From contig NZ_JBLUOA010000001.1 of the NCBI RefSeq assembly GCF_048060095.1, positions 1,860,001-1,924,000 of the forward strand: 64,000 nt of DNA, in the 5' to 3' direction. The notes below the pieces were generated by a model. That model had not been told where the DNA came from and ran no database searches. It worked only from the letters and a program-made list of their open reading frames with translations. The translations under genes and the position numbers were made by a program. This DNA is from JBLUOA01 sp048060095 (GTDB lineage: Bacteria; Pseudomonadota; Alphaproteobacteria; Rhodobacterales; Rhodobacteraceae). Positions 1 through 9,194 of this stretch are shown piece after piece. Position 1 is the stretch's first letter. Each line of letters starts with the position of its first letter.

Positions 1-635
1 ATCCGCTCCATATGCAGTTTCATCCACGCCATGACCCCCGTCAGGCGGGGGAAGAACGCGGCAACCAGAAGAAACGGAATACCAAGGCCAAGCGCATAAA
101 CGCCCAGCAGGAATGTTCCGCGCCCGATGGATCCGTCCTGCGCCGCAATGGACAGGATCGTGCCAAGCTGCGGACCAATGCAGGGCGTCCAGCCAAACGC
201 GAAGGCGAGGCCGAGCACATACGCCCCAAAGGCCGACCCGCCGCGATCCCCGGCATCAACGCGCACTTCACGGTCAAGAATGCCGATCCGGTAGGCACCG
301 ATGAAATGCGCGCCAAAGATCATCACGACGATCCCCGACAGTGTGACGAACCATTCCTGATTTTGCAGAAAGAACTTTCCGAATGCCGACGCAGTCGCTC
401 CAAGGATGATGAAAACCGTCGAAAGACCCAGAACAAAAAAGACAGCCGACAGCAGGGCGCGGCGACGCGCGGCGGCCTCTGCCCCCATCTCGCCGATGCT
501 GATCCCGCTCATATAGGCCAGGTATGGTGGCACAATCGGCAAAACGCAGGGGCTGAGGAATGACAACAGCCCACCCAGCACCGCGACAATCAGCGATGGG
601 ACAAGCGAGGCGTCAAACAGATCAATTCCGAACAT
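1..635 (-). CDS. ccdA: Cytochrome c biogenesis protein CcdA (C-terminus cut by window edge)
   Basis: Inner-membrane thiol-disulfide electron carrier that passes reducing power from cytoplasmic thioredoxin to periplasmic cytochrome c maturation proteins. Read from the ATG at 635, the protein begins MFGIDLFDAS and continues in frame to the window edge (211 complete codons). It shows the two hallmark half-repeats: SFLSPCVLPIVPPYL near residue 28 and GWTPCIGPQLG in the second half, each carrying one redox cysteine next to prolines, set in several long hydrophobic segments. The extreme C-terminus lies outside the window. It is divergent from the TusA-like gene, with about 110 bases between them. 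Family assignment is secure from the paired cysteine motifs. Confidence 0.93.
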   Translation of the reverse strand, partial: MFGIDLFDASLVPSLIVAVLGGLLSFLSPCVLPIVPPYLAYMSGISIGEMGAEAAARRRALLSAVFFVLGLSTVFIILGATASAFGKFFLQNQEWFVTLSGIVVMIFGAHFIGAYRIGILDREVRVDAGDRGGSAFGAYVLGLAFAFGWTPCIGPQLGTILSIAAQDGSIGRGTFLLGVYALGLGIPFLLVAAFFPRLTGVMAWMKLHMER

Positions 636-744
636 TCAGTCGTCCTTCGTTTTCCCTGCAATACGCCATCCGAACGGAGGGGTCACGGGGGGACAATGTC
701 ACATTCCCGTGGACAAGTCGCAATCGCGCGCCTATGTCGCGCCT

Positions 745-987
745 ATGCAATGGGACGACGAAATCGATGCGACCGGGCTGCGCTGCCCCCTGCCCGTTTT
801 GAAGGCAAGCAAGCGGTTGAGGTCGATGAAACCGGGCGAAGTTCTGCGTCTTCTGGCGGACGATCCGGCGGCGATTGTCGATGTCCCGCATTACTGCGCG
901 GAATCGGGCAATGAATTGATAGCCCCCCCAACGGACGACGCGGACGGCCCTGCCTATCTGATCCGAAAAAACGCCCCTGCCAACTAA
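745..987 (+). CDS. TusA-family sulfurtransferase-like protein
   Basis: Small (80 aa) TusA/SirA-type protein, a family of sulfur carriers or redox partners. The diagnostic motif ATGLRCPLPVLK lies about 10 residues from the start, with the CPxP cysteine that carries persulfide. I chose the ATG at 745 because the family motif normally starts close to the N-terminus; an in-frame GTG at 709 would add 12 residues. Neither start has a strong ribosome binding site. It is divergent from ccdA and convergent with rne. Whether it works in tRNA thiolation, molybdoenzyme maturation or cytochrome biogenesis cannot be told from sequence. Confidence 0.85.
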   Translation: MQWDDEIDATGLRCPLPVLKASKRLRSMKPGEVLRLLADDPAAIVDVPHYCAESGNELIAPPTDDADGPAYLIRKNAPAN

Positions 988-1016
988 AAACGCCGAGGCT
1001 TTCGCCCCGGCGTTTC
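987..1016. terminator. Bidirectional rho-independent terminator
   Basis: The inverted repeat AAACGCCG / CGGCGTTT, with an A-tract on the left and a T-run on the right, sits between the convergent TusA-like gene and rne. It can serve both transcripts. Confidence 0.75.
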
Positions 1017-1039
1017 CAGAATTCTCGCGAATTCGCAGT

Positions 1040-3703
1040 TTATCGGCCCATTGACCACCAGCCACGGCGCTTCGGCTTTGACGCGTCAGCACCCTCAGCC
1101 TCGGCCAGCGCGGGTTGCGCGGCTTTGCGGCTGGCGCGCTTTGGCGGCTCTGCCGGAACCTCGCGCGGCGGGGTTGGCGGCGTTTCCTGCGGTGTCTCTA
1201 CCGGCGATTCAGCGGGCGGAGCGGGCGGTGCTTCGGGCGGCGCATCGTTCGGATTCTCGACCGGCGTGTTGTCGGGAATATCCGGGGTGTCCGATGCGGC
1301 AACGGCCTTCTTGCGCGGCGCGCGCTTGCGTTTCGGCTTGGCCGGAGCCTCCTCCGACGCCACAGCCGCGTCTTCGGTCGCGGTTGCATCTGTTGATGCC
1401 TCCGCTTCCTTTTCGGCGGCTTTCTTGCGCGGTGCCCGTTTGCGGGTTTTCTTCGGCTTTTCTTCCGGTGCCTCTGCAGTCTCGGCTTCTGCCGCTACCT
1501 GATCCTTGGCGTCGTCCGATTTCTCTTCTGCTGCGGGCTTCTCGGCAGCCTCGTCGGTCTCCGAGTCAGCCTTTGCGGACGCATCTACACCGTTGTTCTG
1601 CTCCGCATCATCGCCGCCGCGGCCACCACGACCACGCCGCCGACGCCGACGCCGGCGTTTCTTCGGCTGTTCGTTGTTTTCGTCCTGCTCCGGCGCGGTT
1701 GCCGTCACATCATCGGCTGTATCTTCATCCTCATCGACCTTATCCATGATCGACATATCGACAGAAACGACCGGCGCTGACGCCTCGGGCACGGCCCGTG
1801 TTGCCGTCTTGAACCGCTCGATTGAAAAATCCGGGCTCACGAGGAACGGGTCCGCTTCGATGCGGATCGACAAACCATAGCGGGCTTCGATCTGGGCAAC
1901 GTGTTCGCGCTTGGTGTTCACAAGGAAATTGACGATGCCCACAGGCGCCTTCAACAAAACCTCGCGTGAGCGGCGGCGCACGCCTTCTTCTTCCAACTGT
2001 CGCAGAACAGATAGCGCAAGATTGTCGTCCGAGCGCAGCAAACCGGTTCCGTGGCAATGGCTACAGGGCTGGGTCGTCGCCTCAATCATACCGGGGCGCA
2101 GGCGCTGGCGGCTCATCTCAAGCAGGCCAAAGCCGGAAATGCGCCCGACTTGAATGCGCGCACGGTCGGTTTTCAGCTTGTCTTTCAGCTTTTTCTCAAC
2201 TGCGGCGTTGTTCTTGCGTTCATCCATATCGATGAAGTCGATGACGATGAGGCCCGCAAGGTCACGCAGGCGCAACTGGCGAGCCACCTCTTCCGCGGCC
2301 TCAAGGTTGGTTTTGGTCGCCGTTTCCTCGATTGAGCCCTCTTTCGTCGCCCGACCAGAGTTCACGTCAATTGCTACCAACGCTTCGGTCACGCCGATTA
2401 CGATATAGCCACCGGATTTCAACTGCACCGTCGGGTTGAACATCCCGGCGAGGTAGCTTTCCACCTGATAGCGCGCGAAAAGCGGCATCGGGTCGTTGTA
2501 GTGTTTCACGTTTTTAGCGTGGGACGGCATGATCATCTTCATGAAGTCCTTGGCCACGCGGTAGCCGGTTTCACCCTCGACGAACACCTCATCGATGTCG
2601 CGGTTGTAAAGATCACGGATCGACCGCTTGATCAGGTCGCCTTCCTCGTAGATCTTCGCAGGCGCGATGGATTTCAGCGTCAGTTCGCGGATTTGTTCCC
2701 AAAGACGCTGAAGGTATTCGTAGTCGCGCTTGATCTCGGTTTTCGTGCGTTTCGCGCCAGCGGTGCGGACGATCAGCCCGGCCCCTTGCGGCACGTCAAT
2801 TTCGTTCGCGATTGCCTTCAGCTTCTTGCGGTCAACGGCGTTGGTGATCTTGCGGCTGATCCCGCCGCCCCGCGCCGTGTTCGGCATCAGAACGCAGTAA
2901 CGTCCGGCCAGTGACAGATATGTGGTCAGCGCGGCACCCTTGTTGCCGCGTTCTTCTTTCACCACTTGCACCAGCAAAATCTGGCGGACCTTGATGACTT
3001 CCTGGATTTTGTAGCGCTTCGGTCGCGGCTTGCGGGGACGGCGAATTTCTTCGGTCACATCTTCATCCGCGACGGACTCAATCTCATCATCGCGTTCTGT
3101 GGCGTCCGGCAGCGATTCTTCGTCGTCGTCATCGCTGTCGGGGTCTTCGTCGATCGCAACCTCGATTTCCGTGTCCTCGTCCGCCGCCGGAGTCTCTACC
3201 GGCGTCTCCGCAACGAGTTCCATCGGAGAGCTGCCTTCCGGCGCCTCCGCAGCCGCTTCTTCATCAAGATCGACGACATCCATGCCGCTGATGTTGACGT
3301 CTTGCGTTTCAACCGCGTCGTCCGATTTCACATCTTCGGCCTTGGCTTTGCCACGACCGCGCCCCCTGCGTTTCTTCGGCGCAGGTTTCTCGTCCTCCTC
3401 GCGCATCGCTTCGGCGTAGGCGCGCTCTTCATCAAGCAGCGCTTCGCGGTCGGCGACCGGGATTTGATAGTAATCCGGATGGATTTCCGAAAACGCAAGG
3501 AACCCGTGGCGATTGCCGCCATAGTCAATAAACGCCGCCTGAAGCGACGGTTCGACCCGTGTTACCTTTGCAAGATAGATGTTGCCAGCAAGCTGGCGTT
3601 TGTTTTCGGATTCAAAATCGAACTCCTCGACCTTGTTTCCGTCAACCACCACGACGCGAGTTTCCTCAGCGTGGGTGGCGTCGATAAGCATTTTCTTAGC
3701 CAT
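1040..3703 (-). CDS. rne: Ribonuclease E/G (RNase E)
   Basis: Endoribonuclease for mRNA decay and rRNA/tRNA processing, 887 aa from the ATG at 3703 (MAKKMLIDAT, the family N-terminus). The open frame continues 61 codons further upstream, but that stretch has no family resemblance. The S1 domain is split: first half about residues 35-80, then a charged insert of about 150 residues (a basic KKRRGRGRG patch followed by an Asp/Glu-rich run), second half about 232-285. Catalytic aspartates are D446 (AIDVNSG) and D489 (IVIDFIDM); the Zn-link cysteines are C547 and C550 (CSHC). The C-terminal tail is low complexity, with an Arg run and Ala/Glu/Lys/Pro repeats typical of degradosome scaffolds. Expected role: cytoplasmic or membrane-tethered RNA degradosome core. 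Confidence 0.95.
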   Translation of the reverse strand: MAKKMLIDATHAEETRVVVVDGNKVEEFDFESENKRQLAGNIYLAKVTRVEPSLQAAFIDYGGNRHGFLAFSEIHPDYYQIPVADREALLDEERAYAEAMREEDEKPAPKKRRGRGRGKAKAEDVKSDDAVETQDVNISGMDVVDLDEEAAAEAPEGSSPMELVAETPVETPAADEDTEIEVAIDEDPDSDDDDEESLPDATERDDEIESVADEDVTEEIRRPRKPRPKRYKIQEVIKVRQILLVQVVKEERGNKGAALTTYLSLAGRYCVLMPNTARGGGISRKITNAVDRKKLKAIANEIDVPQGAGLIVRTAGAKRTKTEIKRDYEYLQRLWEQIRELTLKSIAPAKIYEEGDLIKRSIRDLYNRDIDEVFVEGETGYRVAKDFMKMIMPSHAKNVKHYNDPMPLFARYQVESYLAGMFNPTVQLKSGGYIVIGVTEALVAIDVNSGRATKEGSIEETATKTNLEAAEEVARQLRLRDLAGLIVIDFIDMDERKNNAAVEKKLKDKLKTDRARIQVGRISGFGLLEMSRQRLRPGMIEATTQPCSHCHGTGLLRSDDNLALSVLRQLEEEGVRRRSREVLLKAPVGIVNFLVNTKREHVAQIEARYGLSIRIEADPFLVSPDFSIERFKTATRAVPEASAPVVSVDMSIMDKVDEDEDTADDVTATAPEQDENNEQPKKRRRRRRRRGRGGRGGDDAEQNNGVDASAKADSETDEAAEKPAAEEKSDDAKDQVAAEAETAEAPEEKPKKTRKRAPRKKAAEKEAEASTDATATEDAAVASEEAPAKPKRKRAPRKKAVAASDTPDIPDNTPVENPNDAPPEAPPAPPAESPVETPQETPPTPPREVPAEPPKRASRKAAQPALAEAEGADASKPKRRGWWSMGR

Positions 3704-4080
3704 GAATACTCTTTGCACCTGAATGCAGCACCACGCCCTGGTGGGGCCGCAGTGTGATTGAGGTGACGTGTTTGGGCGATATGAGCTGCGTCGAATAGCG
3801 CACCGGCAGAGAAACCTCTCCGCCTGTCGTGTCCATTCGTGTTGTCGCGTCTCATCGCGTTTCTTCTCCGATGCCCGTGCGGGCACCCGTTATAGCGCCC
3901 GGCCGGGTTCGGCTTCGCGGGCAAACATCAGGTCTTTCGACCAAATTTCGGTGTGTTTCCAAGCCCACCCGATTCCCTAGTGATCTCTCGGAAACATCAA
4001 AACTTTTCGGCTCAATCGCGGATTTCGACCGTGAAGGAACGTCTGCTCAACATAAGGGCGAAGATCGGCAAATGACAATG
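3704..4080. other. Long rne leader / intergenic region, no gene seen
   Basis: About 377 bases upstream of the rne start on the minus strand. Open frames crossing it on both strands have no recognisable family and unconvincing starts. It most likely holds the rne promoter and a long 5' leader. RNase E leaders in other bacteria mediate autoregulation; I see no specific element that proves this here. Confidence 0.5.
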
Positions 4081-4142
4081 GGAAAAACGCCGTCTCGCGT
4101 GTGGAACGGCGTTTCCGATGTCGGCCCCTGCGTTCAGGGGCC
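4081..4142 (-). terminator. Double hairpin terminator of dctBD
   Basis: Downstream of the dctD stop, read on the minus strand, there are two stem-loops. The first is GGCCCCTG with CAGGGGCC around a CGTT loop (4123-4142). The second is GGAAACGCCGT/ACGGCG (4081-4116), ending in a T-run on the minus strand. Confidence 0.75.
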
Positions 4143-4155
4143 AGCAATCATTGGG

Positions 4156-5487
4156 TCACAGGTAGTCGGACCGTTGCAGGCCGTATTTCGCCATTTTTTC
4201 GTTCAGGGTCCGGCGCGGCAGGCAAAGCTCATCCATCACGTTGACGATAGAGCCTTTGTGGCGCCGCATCGTGTTGTCGATCAGCATCCGTTCAAACGCT
4301 TCGACATACTCTTTCAGCGGCTTGCCGTCGGTCGTCATCACCGGCTGCACTTCTTCGTTGTCAGCCATCAGCAAGCTGGCAATCGTGCCCGATCCACGCC
4401 GATTTTGCAGCACCGCACGCTCGGCCACGTTAATCAACTGACGCACATTGCCGGGCCACGGGGCTTGCAGCAATTGCGCGGCTTCTTGCGCGCTGACATC
4501 GGGGGCTTCGCAGCCATATTCGTCAGCGAATTGTTCGCTCAGGCGGGTGAACAGCATCAGCACATCCTCGCCCCGCTGACGCAGTGGCGGGATAGTAATT
4601 TTCATGGCGGCAAGGCGGTAGAACAGATCAGGGCGCAGCGCGTCTTCGCATGTCTTGTCCTGTTCTTGCAGGTTGCAGATCGCGACCACGCGGGTTTCGG
4701 CGGGGCTGCCTTGATCGTTGATGAAGGTCAAAAGCCGCGCCTGCGCCTGATGGCTCAGCGCCTCGATATCTTCAAGCACCAGCGTGCCGCCTCGGGTTTC
4801 TTCGACCAGCGGCTGCTCTCCGCCCTCTTCCATCGGGCCGAATAGCTTTTTGATCAGCACCTCGTCTTCATATGCGCCACAAGACACGAGAGAGAATTTC
4901 TTGCCTGCGCGCGTTCCAACTGCGTGCAGCGCATGGGCGACCAAGGATTTACCCGTCCCGGTTTCGCCTTCGATCAGGACGTGACCGTCAGCCTGCCCCA
5001 GATCAAGGATATCTTCACGCAGACGCTCCATCACCGGCGACGCGCCGATCAACTTCTTCATGATGGTCGACCCGTCGCTCAGCTCGCGGCGCAGCGCGCG
5101 ATTGTCGAGCGTCAGACGCCGGTTCTGTGTTGCACGCTTGGCAAGCTCCGTCATCCGGTCGGGGTTGAACGGTTTTTCGAGGAAATCGAACGCGCCAACA
5201 CGCATCGCCTCAACAGCCATCGGAACGTCGCCGTGGCCGGTAATCATGATGACCGGCAGCGCGCTATCAACGCTCATCAGCTTTTTCAGGAATTGCATTC
5301 CGTCCATGCCGGGCATCTTGATGTCGCTGACGACAACCCCTGGATAATCCGAACTTAGCCCCTTCAGCGCATCTTCGGCGCTGGCGAAGGTTTCGGTATC
5401 GAACCCGGACAGGGCCAGCCACTGGCTGATCGACTGCCGCATGTCTTTTTCGTCATCAACGATCGCAATTTTCATGGCCTGCGCCAT
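4156..5487 (-). CDS. dctD: C4-dicarboxylate response regulator DctD-like, lacking the GAFTGA loop
   Basis: Response regulator of an NtrC-like two-component system: receiver domain (phospho-acceptor D55, conserved K105), AAA+ domain (Walker A GETGTGKS about 174-181) and a Fis-type HTH at the C-terminus (RRTLNEKMAKYGL). Start: the ATG at 5487 has GAGG seven bases upstream; a GTG at 5499 overlaps the dctB stop and would add four residues. Oddity: between LFG and GGTL there are only about 15 residues, and the sigma-54-contacting GAFTGA motif is absent. The Walker B region reads LVLEDI rather than LFLDEI. This suggests activation without sigma-54, as known for Rhodobacter capsulatus NtrC. The gene is translationally linked to dctB. 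Confidence 0.85.
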   Translation of the reverse strand: MAQAMKIAIVDDEKDMRQSISQWLALSGFDTETFASAEDALKGLSSDYPGVVVSDIKMPGMDGMQFLKKLMSVDSALPVIMITGHGDVPMAVEAMRVGAFDFLEKPFNPDRMTELAKRATQNRRLTLDNRALRRELSDGSTIMKKLIGASPVMERLREDILDLGQADGHVLIEGETGTGKSLVAHALHAVGTRAGKKFSLVSCGAYEDEVLIKKLFGPMEEGGEQPLVEETRGGTLVLEDIEALSHQAQARLLTFINDQGSPAETRVVAICNLQEQDKTCEDALRPDLFYRLAAMKITIPPLRQRGEDVLMLFTRLSEQFADEYGCEAPDVSAQEAAQLLQAPWPGNVRQLINVAERAVLQNRRGSGTIASLLMADNEEVQPVMTTDGKPLKEYVEAFERMLIDNTMRRHKGSIVNVMDELCLPRRTLNEKMAKYGLQRSDYL

Positions 5488-5495
5488 TTCGGGCC

Positions 5496-7259
5496 TCACT
5501 CGGCTGCTTCTACTTCATCGGTCAATATGGGGAGTTGCATTTCGAATACAGCCCCCCCGTTCGCCCCATTCCGGGCGGTCAGACGTCCACCAAGGTCGTT
5601 TACGATCCCGGAGGAAATGGCAAGCCCCAAGCCGACGCCGTCGCCGGGCTGCTTGGTGGTATAAAACGGTTCAAACAGGTTATCGAGATCTTCGATCCCC
5701 TGCCCGTTGTCGCGGACGGTCAGGGTCGCCGTCTCTCCGGCGGACAGTAGGATTTCGATCTTTGGTTCATCGGCGGATTGCGTCGCGTCAAGCGCGTTGC
5801 GCAGCAGGTTGATTATCACCTGTTCCAGCCTGATGCGGTCGGCCATGACCAACACGGTTTCGCGTGGCAAGGTCGTAATGATCTCGACCTTCCGGCTTTT
5901 CAGTTGCGGCTCCATCATCGACAGGGCGGAACTGACCGCAGCCCTTGTATCTACAGGCTCAAACGCATCACCACTTTTGCGGGCATAGCTTTTTAGTTGG
6001 CGGGTGATCGTGCCCATACGAGAGATCAGATCGTCGATCCGCTGGAACGACGATAGCGCCTCGTCGGGGCGCTTTCGTTGCAGCAGCAGCTTGGCCCCGG
6101 CAAGGTAGGTTTTCATCGCGGCGAGCGGTTGATTCAACTCATGACTGACCGCCGCTGACATCTCACCCAAGGCGGCGAGTTTTGAGGATTGCGCGAGCGT
6201 TTGTTCGGCGACTTCAAGGTCCTTTTCGACCTTCTCGCGTTCGGCAATTTCCCGCTGCAGACGTTGGTTTAGCTGGCGAAGGTCCGCCGACTCTTGCTGG
6301 AACACCATCGACCGCAACTGAGCCTTGCGAGACAGCAAATAAAACGTCAGCGCCATGAGGATCGCGAAGCCCATGATCTCAAGCGCAAGAACCCCGTTCA
6401 CCCGCGCCCGGACCGACGCATAGGTTGTGAACGACGTGATCTGCCACCCTTGGAACGGAATACGTGTGCCTAGGCGCATCACAGCCTCACCCTGAAGGTA
6501 GGCGTCGGGCGGCAGTGGCGTCCAATCCGTCGTTGCCTGAATCGCCCGCGAAATCGCGGAAGGGGCGGATCGGACCTCAAGCGCTTCGGCTTCGGTCAGC
6601 CCGCGCCAGCGCGGTTCGGTCGACAGGATGATCTCTCCTTCACTGTTCGTGACCATCACAGCGTCGGAAATACCGGCCCAGGAATCCTCAAACTTTCGCA
6701 GATCGACTTTGACGACGATCACACCGATGTTGCGCCCACCCATTTCCACGCGACGGGAATAGGTGAAATCCGTCACGCCCCGATCACTTTCGGCGGTCGT
6801 GAACACCGTATCGTTGGACCGAACGGCGTTCACGAAATAGGCGCTGGTCCGATGAGATGATCCGATCAGGTTCCGATCGGTCGCAGCAACGGTCCTGCCA
6901 TCATTGTCGAGAAGCAGCAGCGATTCCGCGCCAATCTCCTCAAGATATGAAATCAAACGCTGGGTCGATTGCGAATAGTCGTTCGAGTTCAGTGCGCCGA
7001 TCAATGCCGGGTCGCGGGCGAGCAATTGCGGAACGATGGAGGCCCGCTTCAACTCGCTCAGCAGGTTGCCGGAATAAAGCGCAAGCCGAAGCTCCGCCCG
7101 GTTGCGGGTGCTTTCGGTGAACCTCTCGGTCAGGAAAAGATTGGTGAACCAGACAACACCGACCGCCGCGATAATGAGAATACCGATCGCAGCCCGAAGG
7201 CGACGGGAAAGGCGAACCTGACTCGGTAGTCTTGGAGGCGCGTTATCGGCAGCAGTCAT
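5496..7259 (-). CDS. dctB: C4-dicarboxylate sensor histidine kinase DctB
   Basis: Membrane sensor kinase, 587 aa, partner of the DctD-like regulator immediately downstream. It has a transmembrane segment at about 24-44, a periplasmic dCache/PAS-like sensor region (about 45-285, with FTYSRRVEMGGRNIGVIVVKVD), a second transmembrane segment at about 288-309, a coiled coil, a HisKA domain with H373 in AAVSHELNQPLAAM, and a HATPase domain (NLLRNALDA; DNGQGI; GVGLGLAIS). The family senses succinate, fumarate or malate and controls TRAP/Dct uptake; no transporter gene is adjacent here. It lies 45 bases after purQ on the same strand, so it may be partly co-transcribed with the purine genes. Confidence 0.9.
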   Translation of the reverse strand: MTAADNAPPRLPSQVRLSRRLRAAIGILIIAAVGVVWFTNLFLTERFTESTRNRAELRLALYSGNLLSELKRASIVPQLLARDPALIGALNSNDYSQSTQRLISYLEEIGAESLLLLDNDGRTVAATDRNLIGSSHRTSAYFVNAVRSNDTVFTTAESDRGVTDFTYSRRVEMGGRNIGVIVVKVDLRKFEDSWAGISDAVMVTNSEGEIILSTEPRWRGLTEAEALEVRSAPSAISRAIQATTDWTPLPPDAYLQGEAVMRLGTRIPFQGWQITSFTTYASVRARVNGVLALEIMGFAILMALTFYLLSRKAQLRSMVFQQESADLRQLNQRLQREIAEREKVEKDLEVAEQTLAQSSKLAALGEMSAAVSHELNQPLAAMKTYLAGAKLLLQRKRPDEALSSFQRIDDLISRMGTITRQLKSYARKSGDAFEPVDTRAAVSSALSMMEPQLKSRKVEIITTLPRETVLVMADRIRLEQVIINLLRNALDATQSADEPKIEILLSAGETATLTVRDNGQGIEDLDNLFEPFYTTKQPGDGVGLGLAISSGIVNDLGGRLTARNGANGGAVFEMQLPILTDEVEAAE

Positions 7260-7304
7260 TTGGCAAATCTACGCCGTGCGCTGCCGCGGCTCAAGCCAAA
7301 GAAA

Positions 7305-7973
7305 TCAGGCCGTTACCAGCGCATCTGTCAACGCGCGGAAAAGCGCCGCCCCGTCCGTGCCGCCATGGCCTTCGTCAGAGGCGCGTTCCGGGTGCGGCAT
7401 CATGCCAAGCACGCGGCGGTTTTCGGACAGGACGCCTGCGATGTCGGCGGTTGATCCATTCGGGTTCTGATCATACGAAAACGCGACCCGGTCATCGCCG
7501 CGAAGCCGGGAAAGCGTAGCCTCATCAATAGTATAGTTGCCATCGTGATGCGCGATCGGGATATCAATCACCTGCCCCGCATCATAGCCACGGGTGTAGG
7601 CGCTGTCGGTCGTTTCAACTCTTAGAGGAGTCGTCTTGCAGATATATTTCAGGTTCGCATTGCGCAGAAGTGCACCGGGCAACAATCCGGTTTCCGTCAA
7701 AACCTGAAAGCCGTTGCAGACACCAAAGACATAGCCGCCCTTATTCGCAAATTCGACGACGGACCGGCAAATCGGCGATTGCGCCGCAATCGCACCGCAG
7801 CGCAGGTAGTCGCCGAAGGAAAACCCACCCGGAACGCCCACGAAATCAAGACCATCGGGCAACGATGTATCCTTATGCCAGACCATCTGCACATCGGCAT
7901 CGGCCTCTGTCAGCGCGGTGGCAAGGTCGCGGTCGCAGTTCGACCCCGGAAAGACGATGACGGCAGCTTTCAT
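7305..7973 (-). CDS. purQ: Phosphoribosylformylglycinamidine synthase subunit PurQ
   Basis: Glutamine amidotransferase subunit of FGAM synthase, de novo purine step 4. It releases ammonia from glutamine for PurL. 222 aa, class I GATase fold, nucleophile C86 in GVCNGFQ, and the catalytic H194/E196 pair in MMPHPER. The length is typical of the short PurQ that works with separate PurS and PurL. It lies 21 bases downstream of purS in a purC-purS-purQ string; purL is not in the window. Confidence 0.97.
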   Translation of the reverse strand: MKAAVIVFPGSNCDRDLATALTEADADVQMVWHKDTSLPDGLDFVGVPGGFSFGDYLRCGAIAAQSPICRSVVEFANKGGYVFGVCNGFQVLTETGLLPGALLRNANLKYICKTTPLRVETTDSAYTRGYDAGQVIDIPIAHHDGNYTIDEATLSRLRGDDRVAFSYDQNPNGSTADIAGVLSENRRVLGMMPHPERASDEGHGGTDGAALFRALTDALVTA

Positions 7974-7994
7974 AAAACGCGTTCCTTCAGCAGA

Positions 7995-8234
7995 TCAGTC
8001 AATCTCAACCCGGTAGCTTTCAATCACCGTGTTCGCCAACAGCTTTTCACACATGCTGGTCACGCTTTCCTCGGCGCGGGCCTTATCCGTTTCAGCCAGA
8101 TCAAGTTCGATCACCTTGCCCTGGCGAACGCCGGTTACGTCGTCAAATCCCAATGCACCAAGGGCATGGCGCACAGCCTCCCCCTGAGGGTCGAGCACTC
8201 CGTCTTTCAACATGACCTGAACACGGGCTTTCAT
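7995..8234 (-). CDS. purS: Phosphoribosylformylglycinamidine synthase subunit PurS
   Basis: 79-aa bridging subunit of the three-part FGAM synthase (PurS-PurQ-PurL). It begins MKARVQVMLKDGVLDPQG, the conserved PurS N-terminus, and ends with the ESYRVEI strand. The ATG at 8234 is preceded by AAGGAA; a TTG two codons upstream is less likely. It lies between purC (11 bases away) and purQ (21 bases away) in one operon. Confidence 0.95.
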   Translation of the reverse strand: MKARVQVMLKDGVLDPQGEAVRHALGALGFDDVTGVRQGKVIELDLAETDKARAEESVTSMCEKLLANTVIESYRVEID

Positions 8235-8245
8235 CGGCAATTCCT

Positions 8246-9007
8246 TCAGTTGATGATGGTCGGCTTAACGGCGTGGGTCACGTTGGTCGGCATGACCCCA
8301 AGGCGGCGGGCAACTTCTGTATAGGCATCCGCCAGATCGCCTAGATCACGGCGGAACACGTCTTTATCGAGCTTACGCCCGGTTTCGATGTCCCACAGGC
8401 GGCAGCTATCCGGGCTGATTTCATCTGCCACGATCAGCCGCATGAAGTCCCCTTCCCAAATCCGGCCTATTTCGATTTTGAAATCAATCAGCTTGATGCC
8501 GACGCCATACATGACGCCTGACAGATAATCGTTCACCCGCAAGGCCAGCGCGACGATGTCGTCCAAATCCTGCTGGCTCGCCCAACCGAACGCGATGATA
8601 TATTCCTCAGGCACGAGCGGATCGCCAAGGCTGTCGTCTTTGTAGCTGAACTCGACAATCGGGCGCGGCAGCGCGGTGCCTTCTTCCATACCCAGCCGTT
8701 TTGCCATCGTCCCGGCGGCGGCGTTGCGAACGATGACCTCAAGCGGCACAATCTCAACCGCGCGGATCAGTTGTTCGCGCATGTTCAGACGCTTCATAAA
8801 GTGGTTCGGAACGCCAATAGATGTCAGCCCGGTCATGAAGAACTCACTCAGCCGGTTGTTCAGCACACCCTTGCCGTCGATCACGTCCTTCTTTTCGGCG
8901 TTGAACGCGGTCGCGTCGTCCTTGAAGTATTGAACAAGCGTTCCCGGCTCTGGGCCTTCATAAAGGATTTTGGCCTTGCCTTCGTAAAGCTTTTTGCGAC
9001 GTGCCAT
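8246..9007 (-). CDS. purC: SAICAR synthetase PurC
   Basis: Phosphoribosylaminoimidazole-succinocarboxamide synthase, joining CAIR and aspartate with ATP in purine synthesis. 253 aa from the ATG at 9007 (MARRKKLYEGKAKILYEG). It contains the two family signatures, the RNAAAGTMAKRLG stretch with nucleotide-binding residues and KLIDFKIEIGR. The frame is open about 105 codons upstream of this ATG, but that part has no similarity to PurC. First gene of purC-purS-purQ. Confidence 0.96.
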   Translation of the reverse strand: MARRKKLYEGKAKILYEGPEPGTLVQYFKDDATAFNAEKKDVIDGKGVLNNRLSEFFMTGLTSIGVPNHFMKRLNMREQLIRAVEIVPLEVIVRNAAAGTMAKRLGMEEGTALPRPIVEFSYKDDSLGDPLVPEEYIIAFGWASQQDLDDIVALALRVNDYLSGVMYGVGIKLIDFKIEIGRIWEGDFMRLIVADEISPDSCRLWDIETGRKLDKDVFRRDLGDLADAYTEVARRLGVMPTNVTHAVKPTIIN

Positions 9008-9127
9008 GCGGACTCCGGAATGTGCGGAGGGGATGAGTCCCCGTCCCGTCCCGCGCCCTATACGCCATGCCCCCTTCCGTCGCAAGAACATGGGGCGCCT
9101 TGCCGCCCGCTTTCCGGCGATTATGCC

Positions 9128-9156
9128 TTGCAGCACGGGTCCGGCGAGGTCATATC
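9128..9156 (+). promoter_or_regulatory. Putative sigma-70-type promoter of the DUF1476 gene
   Basis: TTGCAG (9128-9133), 17-base spacer, CATATC (9151-9156), about 39 bases before the ATG at 9195. It is a plausible housekeeping promoter judged only by consensus and position. Confidence 0.4.
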
Positions 9157-9194
9157 TGTAGAAAAGCGACCATACCCATCTGAGAGAGGCCGAC

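Noticed and set aside
3829..4845. 338-codon plus-strand open frame
   Set aside because: It runs antisense to dctD and across its terminators; dctD has clear domains, and this frame has none.
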